Source: Paenibacillus sp. HW567 (GTDB lineage Bacteria; Bacillota; Bacilli; Paenibacillales; Paenibacillaceae). From it: 64,000 bases of DNA. The position numbers and the translations under genes are program-made. The notes below the pieces were generated by a model that saw only the letters and a list, made by a program, of their open reading frames with translations, was not told the origin of the DNA and ran no database searches. The stretch lies in assembly GCF_000374185.1 (NCBI RefSeq), contig NZ_KB910518.1, forward strand, positions 4,698,530 to 4,762,529, given 5' to 3'. Shown here piece after piece: positions 58,842 through 64,000 of the stretch. The number at the start of each line of letters is the position of its first letter. Position 1 is the stretch's first letter.

Positions 58842-61080
58842 AATAAAAGTCAAACATCTGCTGCTGTTTGTGCTGCTCCCGCTGTCTCTGCTCGGCATAA
58901 TAGGAGTCATGCTGCCGTCCTTTACAGCCGTGAACAGTAAGGAAAATAGCTTATCTGCCTCCGCATCTGAACATGCGCGGGCAAAGCTTCTGAACAGTCT
59001 GGATGCCGTTACCGGCAGCAAACGTATGGACCTGATCCGTACCGCGGTCATTGAGCCCGGCAATGCAACTCCCCTTTACCATTTCAACGTATACATTGGT
59101 GCTTCGGGCAGCCAGTGGACCCGGGACAACAATGAAGAGCCTCCCTCCCCACTGCTGCCCGGAGACAAAATCCGGCTGCTGCGGGAGTATATCCTGAACG
59201 GTCCCACGGACAGCTATATGATCAGTGCCATCAAACAATTGCTCTATGAATATGATGCCATTGGCACAGCGGATAAGGGAGAAGAAGTGCTTGCGGCGGC
59301 GGTAGAGCGGGTAAGCAGCAGTTCCTCAATGGCATGGCAGATTACGCTGCTTCGGGCAGAACGGGCGCTGAACACCGGCAGCTTTGCAGCGGCCAGCGCC
59401 CTGCTTAAACAGGCCGATTCCCCTGCTCACTACAATGAAGCAGCGCTAGACGCACGTTCCGATTGGCTTGGAGCCCGGTTGCTGTTTGAGGAGGGCAAGA
59501 GCACTGAAGCTCTAAACCTGGTGAACCTGGCTCTGGAGAAATACCGGGGGGACCTGAACGAGATGAACAAGAAGCTTGACGGCACCGAAGAGCAGCTTAT
59601 CGCGCTTCAGAGTGCACTGAAGTCCGCTCAAGAATTAGGGGTTCATTCCCCGGCTTCCCTGTCGGGAACGCTTATGCGAAGCGACGGAACTCCAATTGCC
59701 AGGGCGGGTGTCTTTCTCCGCGCAGAAAGCGAGGTCTACCATTCTGTAATGTATGATTCCGAGCCCTATCAGATCGTTACGGATGCGCAAGGGCATTTTC
59801 AGTTTTCCGGGATCATTCCCGGGTTCTACCAGCTCCAGCTTGGCCTCAGCTTCGAGCAGATCGACGGCTGGACCTGGCCGGTACAATATGAGGACTGGAT
59901 TGAAATCAAGGCAGGAGATACATTAACCAATAACATCGTCCTCCAGCCCCTGCTGGAGCTGAAATTGCCTGTCAATTCGCAAGTAATCACCGGCCCCTCT
60001 GTCCATTTCAAGTGGGAGCCTGTCAAAGACGCGGCTTATTACAGCCTTAGCGGTACGGTCTGGGCAGATGCCGGCAATTCCTTCAGTTCCATCATCCGGG
60101 AGCATGTTCCTGGCAATGAGGTTTCTATACCGACAGAGGAGCTATATGACAGCGGCGGGTTCTCCTACGGCAGTAGCGGAGAGGATTGGCAATCCATTGA
60201 TCCGTCATCGCTGCTTGGCTTCGCCGATCCGAACAGCCGCTTCTCGTGGAGCGTTGAAGCCTATGATGCATCAGGACAGGTGATTACCCGCAGCAACGGC
60301 TACCGGTTGAATGAAGACACCTTGGGCAATCTGCCCTTCTTCTATTTAAAATCACGCACGCTTACCGCTGCCGACCGGCTTGTGGCGGACAAGAAGCTCG
60401 AAGAGGCCCTGGCGGCCTACCGCCAGGATTATGCCGCAGATCCTCAGGACACCCATGCCCTAAAGATGCTGACCCACATTCTAACCGCAAAAGCTTCTTT
60501 TATAAAAGATAAACAAGCGGAGGAAGCAGCGATACCTCTTTTGAGGAGGCTGGTAGAGCTTCGTCCGAATGAAAATTATGCCTTTTCACTGGCACAACAC
60601 TATTATAATCAATCGGACTGGGAGAATTATAACAAGTATTATCACCGCTCACTTGAGCTTCGCCCGGAAGAAGCGAACTCTTATATGCAATCCATCAACG
60701 CCTCCGCACTGATGGTTCAGGGCAAATTAACGGAAGCACGGCAGCAGTTTGCCCTGGCTCTGGCTGACGACAGCAGCCACCGCTTTATTGGCAGATACCT
60801 TGCGGCGGAATTGGCCGCCGGGCAGCCGCTCTCCTCCGCGCTGGAGCTGGCGAAGCGTTATCCCGAGCACGGCTATGGCGTAAGCGGCGACCACTGGCCG
60901 CTAATGATCATGAGACTCCAGGCGGAGAGAACCGGGCAGCCGGAGGCTTTTGACAGACAGCTCAAGGAGAAGCTTGAATTATATATGAAGAGACAGGACC
61001 GTGCGCTGCGGCAATGGACTGAGCAAGGCGAGCCTTCTGCGCTGAAGGAGTTCATGAAGTCCGTTCTGGAGGTAGGCTGA
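58831..61080 (+). CDS. Membrane-anchored TPR protein with carboxypeptidase-regulatory-like domain
   Basis: 749 residues. One N-terminal membrane segment (about 9-31, LLLFVLLPLSLLGIIGVMLP), the rest extracytoplasmic. Residues 100-260 are helical TPR-like repeats (LLREYILNGPTDSYMISAIK, AERALNTGSFAAASALLKQA). Residues 272-375 are a CarboxypepD_reg-like beta domain (SLSGTLMRSDGTPIARAGVF, TDAQGHFQFSGIIPGFYQLQ). An Ig-like part follows (VHFKWEPVKDAAYYSLSGTV), and from about 510 there are further TPRs (ALAAYRQDYAADPQDTHALK, RSLELRPEEANSYMQSINAS). It is the last gene of the sigma/anti-sigma operon and probably part of the signal-sensing complex. Function unknown. Confidence 0.8.
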   Translation: MTVRIKVKHLLLFVLLPLSLLGIIGVMLPSFTAVNSKENSLSASASEHARAKLLNSLDAVTGSKRMDLIRTAVIEPGNATPLYHFNVYIGASGSQWTRDNNEEPPSPLLPGDKIRLLREYILNGPTDSYMISAIKQLLYEYDAIGTADKGEEVLAAAVERVSSSSSMAWQITLLRAERALNTGSFAAASALLKQADSPAHYNEAALDARSDWLGARLLFEEGKSTEALNLVNLALEKYRGDLNEMNKKLDGTEEQLIALQSALKSAQELGVHSPASLSGTLMRSDGTPIARAGVFLRAESEVYHSVMYDSEPYQIVTDAQGHFQFSGIIPGFYQLQLGLSFEQIDGWTWPVQYEDWIEIKAGDTLTNNIVLQPLLELKLPVNSQVITGPSVHFKWEPVKDAAYYSLSGTVWADAGNSFSSIIREHVPGNEVSIPTEELYDSGGFSYGSSGEDWQSIDPSSLLGFADPNSRFSWSVEAYDASGQVITRSNGYRLNEDTLGNLPFFYLKSRTLTAADRLVADKKLEEALAAYRQDYAADPQDTHALKMLTHILTAKASFIKDKQAEEAAIPLLRRLVELRPNENYAFSLAQHYYNQSDWENYNKYYHRSLELRPEEANSYMQSINASALMVQGKLTEARQQFALALADDSSHRFIGRYLAAELAAGQPLSSALELAKRYPEHGYGVSGDHWPLMIMRLQAERTGQPEAFDRQLKEKLELYMKRQDRALRQWTEQGEPSALKEFMKSVLEVG

Positions 61081-61126
61081 ACCGGCTATATATCCCTCTT
61101 CGCTGTTAACAGTTCCTTCAATTGAC

Positions 61127-61555
61127 TTATTGCTTCTTTAGACTAAAAGTGAATTTCCACGTAGCCGTGTTGCCGGAATACCGTCCCCGGTTCTCGACTA
61201 CGGTCACTTTCAGAGCTTTGGTGGTGGTTTTGGTGATATTTGATACCTTGACCGAAGCTGCTTCACTTGCCGAATCCGGGATCTTGTCCTGTTCTTCCGC
61301 GTACGCCGTAAGCTTCACGCTGTCCGTTGATTTCAGAGTCAGAACTACAGAGTCGCCTTCGGCGATCTCTTTACCGTTGGCATTGGCCACAGTGTACCAT
61401 TCATTCCCTACATGATTGTTCTCCGTCAGCTCAGCGCTGACCAGAGTAACTTTAATCTTCACATTTTTGGACGCCGCCGAAGTCGACTGCACCGGTACTG
61501 CCAGACTGAACAGAAGCAGCAGCATTGCCATAATTCTGATTTCCTTCATTCGCAT
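61127..61555 (-). CDS. Small secreted protein of unknown function
   Basis: 142 residues, ATG at 61555 with GGGAGGCACTCTCAA upstream. The signal peptide is cleaved near STSAA (residue 28). The mature part is one beta-rich domain (VKIKVTLVSAELTENNHVGN, EWYTVANANGKEIAEGDSVV, VSNITKTTTKALKVTVVENR) ending in a basic tail (KFTFSLKKQ). It resembles single Ig-like or DUF4352-type domains. It is convergent with the TPR gene across 46 bp without a clear terminator. Confidence 0.72.
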   Translation of the reverse strand: MRMKEIRIMAMLLLLFSLAVPVQSTSAASKNVKIKVTLVSAELTENNHVGNEWYTVANANGKEIAEGDSVVLTLKSTDSVKLTAYAEEQDKIPDSASEAASVKVSNITKTTTKALKVTVVENRGRYSGNTATWKFTFSLKKQ

Positions 61556-61760
61556 TTGAGAGTGCCTCCCTCATAGATTACGTGTTTTCCACGTGTAGTT
61601 CAGCAAACAACCCGGCGCAGACATACTTTGTCCGAACCGGGCTACAGGCTGTATTAATCTATTTATTTCGCCAAAATATTCAATTATCCTCCATTGACCT
61701 GTAACTTATTGTATATTTCTGCGTCTATGATTGTATATAACTTCCAGGGGGATTAGGTAA

Positions 61761-62043
61761 ATGAAAAAAGCTATCCGAAACGCCAACTTATGTATCTCTC
61801 TTTCTATAGCTCTGTCCGGCACTCGATCAGTACATTTCCCAGAGGATAACAATGGTTCCATTGAACGTCGTGCAGCATATCCCGGAAATTACTGTGCAGT
61901 GGGATGATGCGGACAAGACGGTAACCATCTACTGGGATAATGAAACTATTTCGCTGGGAGCGGGGCAGAATACTGCTTACATAGGAAAGGAAAAAGTCAC
62001 CTTGCCGGCAATCATGTCGAAGAATTATGGTCTGCGAAGCTGA
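61761..62043 (+). pseudogene. Remnant of a copper-amine-oxidase-domain surface protein
   Basis: ATG at 61761 with CCAGGGGGATTAGGTAA upstream opens a signal-peptide-like start (KKAIRNANLCISLSIALSG) that soon loses frame. A second frame from 61852 reads VQHIPEITVQWDDADKTVTI YWDNETISLGAGQNTAYIGK in consecutive blocks, the core of the Cu_amine_oxidN1 domain, and stops at 62043. The start and the domain core are in different frames and the middle of a normal domain is missing, so this is a shrunken, inactive copy. Confidence 0.7.
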
Positions 62044-62183
62044 GCAACGATAAGTCTCCTAGAAGGCAGAAATTTAGATATTCGAAGGCTTCCGGATGCC
62101 CCACAAGTCATGAACTGGTTGCTGGGATATCCCTTTTTTTGAGGAGATGAGAACAACATTTGTAGCAAACATCAAGATATCGC

Positions 62184-62690
62184 TCACATGTTATACGACA
62201 ATAAATAAATTCTATTATTATCAAGATCCATAATTCCAATCATTACGTTGTCGAAGCTGGAATCAAATACATTAGTCCCTGTAATTGAAGCATTCGTTTG
62301 GTTATTTCTTATCATATAGTATCCCCGGGCGGCATCAAGAGGTATTAGCTTGGATGTTGTCTCATCTGTGATCGCCCTGATCTTCTTGGAGAATGAAGTT
62401 GTGAAATCTGAAGGTATTGGAAGTTCAGACCAATAATTCGCGCGGCCCTTTTCCGCTATAGCTTTCATACTCTCAGAAGTGACTTGATAGATATATAACC
62501 GATACCCATCGCCCAATGCTCCATATGATGTATTACTAAATATAGTTTCGCTTTCTTTGGGTAGCTGTATTCCAAACTTTTCGTTGAAAAATTCTATTTC
62601 TTTATTATTTTTAAAATAACCTCCATAAAACACTGCTAATAAAATTATTAAGGTAACTAATCCAATAATAATTTTTTTTGTGTTTTTCAT
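62184..62690 (-). CDS. Single-TM hypothetical protein
   Basis: 168 residues, starting MKNTKKIIIGLVTLIILLAV, an N-terminal membrane anchor of about 22 residues. The extracytoplasmic part (FFNEKFGIQLPKESETIFSN, GDGYRLYIYQVTSESMKAIA, NVMIGIMDLDNNRIYLLSYN) is about 140 residues, with no Cys and no catalytic motif. It has the look of small membrane-anchored proteins found near polymorphic toxin loci in Bacillales, but I do not recognise the family. AT-richer than its neighbours to the left, as is 62821-63639, so the right end of the window may be an acquired segment. Confidence 0.65.
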   Translation of the reverse strand: MKNTKKIIIGLVTLIILLAVFYGGYFKNNKEIEFFNEKFGIQLPKESETIFSNTSYGALGDGYRLYIYQVTSESMKAIAEKGRANYWSELPIPSDFTTSFSKKIRAITDETTSKLIPLDAARGYYMIRNNQTNASITGTNVFDSSFDNVMIGIMDLDNNRIYLLSYNM

Positions 62691-62757
62691 CTCATATCCT
62701 CAATTTCTATTATTTAATAGTAAGGGTGGAGTTTGAATATCTCATACACGTAAAACA

Positions 62758-62794
62758 ACTCATGCACAATCTGAAAAACTGATTGTGCATGAGT
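62758..62794 (-). terminator. Terminator of the secreted-protein gene at 62821
   Basis: ACTCATGCACAATC pairs perfectly with GATTGTGCATGAGT around TGAAAAACT, 26 bp past the stop. Confidence 0.88.
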
Positions 62795-62820
62795 AAACTT
62801 CTAATTCATATTCATGGTAT

Positions 62821-63639
62821 TTAGAAATTCATTACTACTGTATAGGGTACAATTACTCCCGATTGTTGAGCAAGGTACATTGTATTTACAGCAGTCCCAG
62901 CTATACCTTGATATTCAGGGTTAACAGCATAATCATATCTATCTGTAATACTAACAGTACCATTACGCCAATTGTAATTATAATTATGAATGGCATAATA
63001 TAAATCATTGTCTTTAGTGCTTGACCCTTTTGAAAAGGCTCCGCTACCAGAGCCGGATTGAGTAGTTCTAAGTCTTGCCAATTCAGCAGTTCCATTTGCT
63101 TGACTTTTATAGTATGGAGTATAAGAGCCGCCAATTGAAGATTGTTTGGCATAAGTTAATAACTCTGAAGCCAACAGGTAACCTTTCAAATTAAAAAAGG
63201 CAATTACTGAACTTACTGCGGGTGACAGCACGGGATCAGTTGCCCCGGCGGTCGAGAATCCACCTTTGCTTGAATTTTGTTGGGAAATATAATTTTCATA
63301 TTCAGTGATGTTCGTATCATAGCCCGCAATTAAATCTGCCAATTTACTCTTTTCACTTTCGCTAGCTTCATTCTCAAGATCCTTCTCAAGTCTTTCTTTT
63401 TCTTTGATTAATTCATTTAAAACGGTTGTTCCTTGAGTTTCCATATATGTCTCAATCTCATTAAGATTGTTTGTCAACTTTTGTTGAACTTGGGATCTGG
63501 TTAATTGGTTATCTGAGATATAACTCTCAAAGGTGGAATCAGAGGAATCCTTCGCCCCCACCTGCGTGAGACCCGTTGCTCCAAATAGAAATGCTGCAGC
63601 ACTAAACAATAAAAAAGATTTCTTTATAGTATTCTTCAT
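62821..63639 (-). CDS. Secreted coiled-coil protein of unknown function
   Basis: 272 residues. The signal peptide (KKSFLLFSAAAFLFGATGLT, cleavage near VGAKD at about residue 30) is followed by a coiled-coil region at 45-125 (SQVQQKLTNNLNEIETYMET, ELIKEKERLEKDLENEASES). The C-terminal domain of about 140 residues is rich in Tyr, Asn and Gly (YYAIHNYNYNWRNGTVSITD, RYDYAVNPEYQGIAGTAVNT). No known family recognised. It is AT-rich relative to the rest of the window and followed by a strong terminator. The upstream 360 bp (63640-64000) show only a doubtful 73-codon frame. Confidence 0.72.
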   Translation of the reverse strand: MKNTIKKSFLLFSAAAFLFGATGLTQVGAKDSSDSTFESYISDNQLTRSQVQQKLTNNLNEIETYMETQGTTVLNELIKEKERLEKDLENEASESEKSKLADLIAGYDTNITEYENYISQQNSSKGGFSTAGATDPVLSPAVSSVIAFFNLKGYLLASELLTYAKQSSIGGSYTPYYKSQANGTAELARLRTTQSGSGSGAFSKGSSTKDNDLYYAIHNYNYNWRNGTVSITDRYDYAVNPEYQGIAGTAVNTMYLAQQSGVIVPYTVVMNF

Positions 63640-64000
63640 TCATCTGCCTCCAGTATAATTTAATAATACTAATCAGACAAAAAATATTATTATATCCTTT
63701 CTATAGAATTTTATACCAATTTTTACTCTTCGACAATATCATTAATGGAATATAAATTCAATCTATGGCGTGATTTTCCTGAACCTTTTAATCCTTGGAA
63801 GACCGTATATCCCGCTTCCGTTTGTGTAGCAAAGGCGACCTTTTATTAAAGTGTTTGAGTTTCGTGAATCGAATCCCAAAACGCAACCTTCTGCATCCCT
63901 TCCAAGTCCAATAGGACAGATCCTTGAGCCTATGATTTTAACTATTGTTAAACGCCATTTTGTGGAATATTTTTCAATAAACATTATTGAAGTAACTCAT

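Noticed and set aside
63763..63984. 73-codon minus-strand open frame at the right end
   Set aside because: No convincing ribosome binding site, family or composition; too weak to annotate, although it may be a fragment of something.

Overview
The window looks like the chromosome of a Paenibacillus-type spore-forming Firmicute. Pointers are strong GGAGG-type ribosome binding sites with frequent GTG/TTG starts, several S-layer-homology (SLH) proteins, a Spo0E-like phosphatase, the ydcC-alr-ndoAI-ndoA block known from Bacillus, lipoproteins with Gram-positive lipoboxes, sigma-D-type motility promoters and moderate GC content. This is inferred from gene content and is not a species call.

Left part (1-16600): a type I-C CRISPR region and its debris. 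The N-terminal 671 codons of cas3 run off the left edge on the minus strand. Three minus-strand arrays follow at 2313-3003, 6374-7214 and 8675-10574. Each has a homologous leader of about 230-260 bp on its right side, so the oldest spacers are on the left. Repeat variation sits almost entirely in the 5-nt loop of the crRNA hairpin. Solitary or broken repeats at 4341, 4921 and 16456, and a copy of the 3' end of a neighbouring GTPase gene at the trailer of array 3, show that arrays have been duplicated and lost here. Between the arrays lie a small HTH regulator, a small beta-rich protein, an MFS transporter, a histidine phosphatase, a frameshifted Nudix gene and a decayed gene. To the right are a Tet(M)-like ribosomal-protection GTPase, two SLH proteins, and a divergent pair of an all-helical (possibly HEPN-like) protein and an XRE regulator.

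Middle (16800-36800): mostly housekeeping and metabolic genes. These are a lipoprotein; a glycerate module (CdaR-like regulator, glycerate kinase, GntP permease); a tandem GNAT; a 51-bp tandem-repeat array; tex; a TetR-controlled efflux pump with matching operators; a MITE-like element; the ndoAI/ndoA toxin-antitoxin pair with alr and ydcC; two chemoreceptors with facing sigma-D promoters; and an AraC/GyrI-like regulator.

Right part (37000-64000): a polymorphic toxin with a SUKH immunity gene, where the WHH nuclease end of the toxin is cut off by an in-frame TAG; three ECF sigma operons with membrane partners; a second TetR/MFS pair with three operators; Spo0E; MarR/DoxX with redox-type operator palindromes; a TatD hydrolase; secreted proteins; a second histidine phosphatase; a Mef-type MFS beside a winged-helix/TPR regulator; a 1484-residue beta-propeller/SLH surface protein next to an ECF sigma, anti-sigma and TPR operon; and small secreted proteins.

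Several pseudogenes differ from intact reading by one base in homopolymer runs, so sequencing error must be kept in mind for those.
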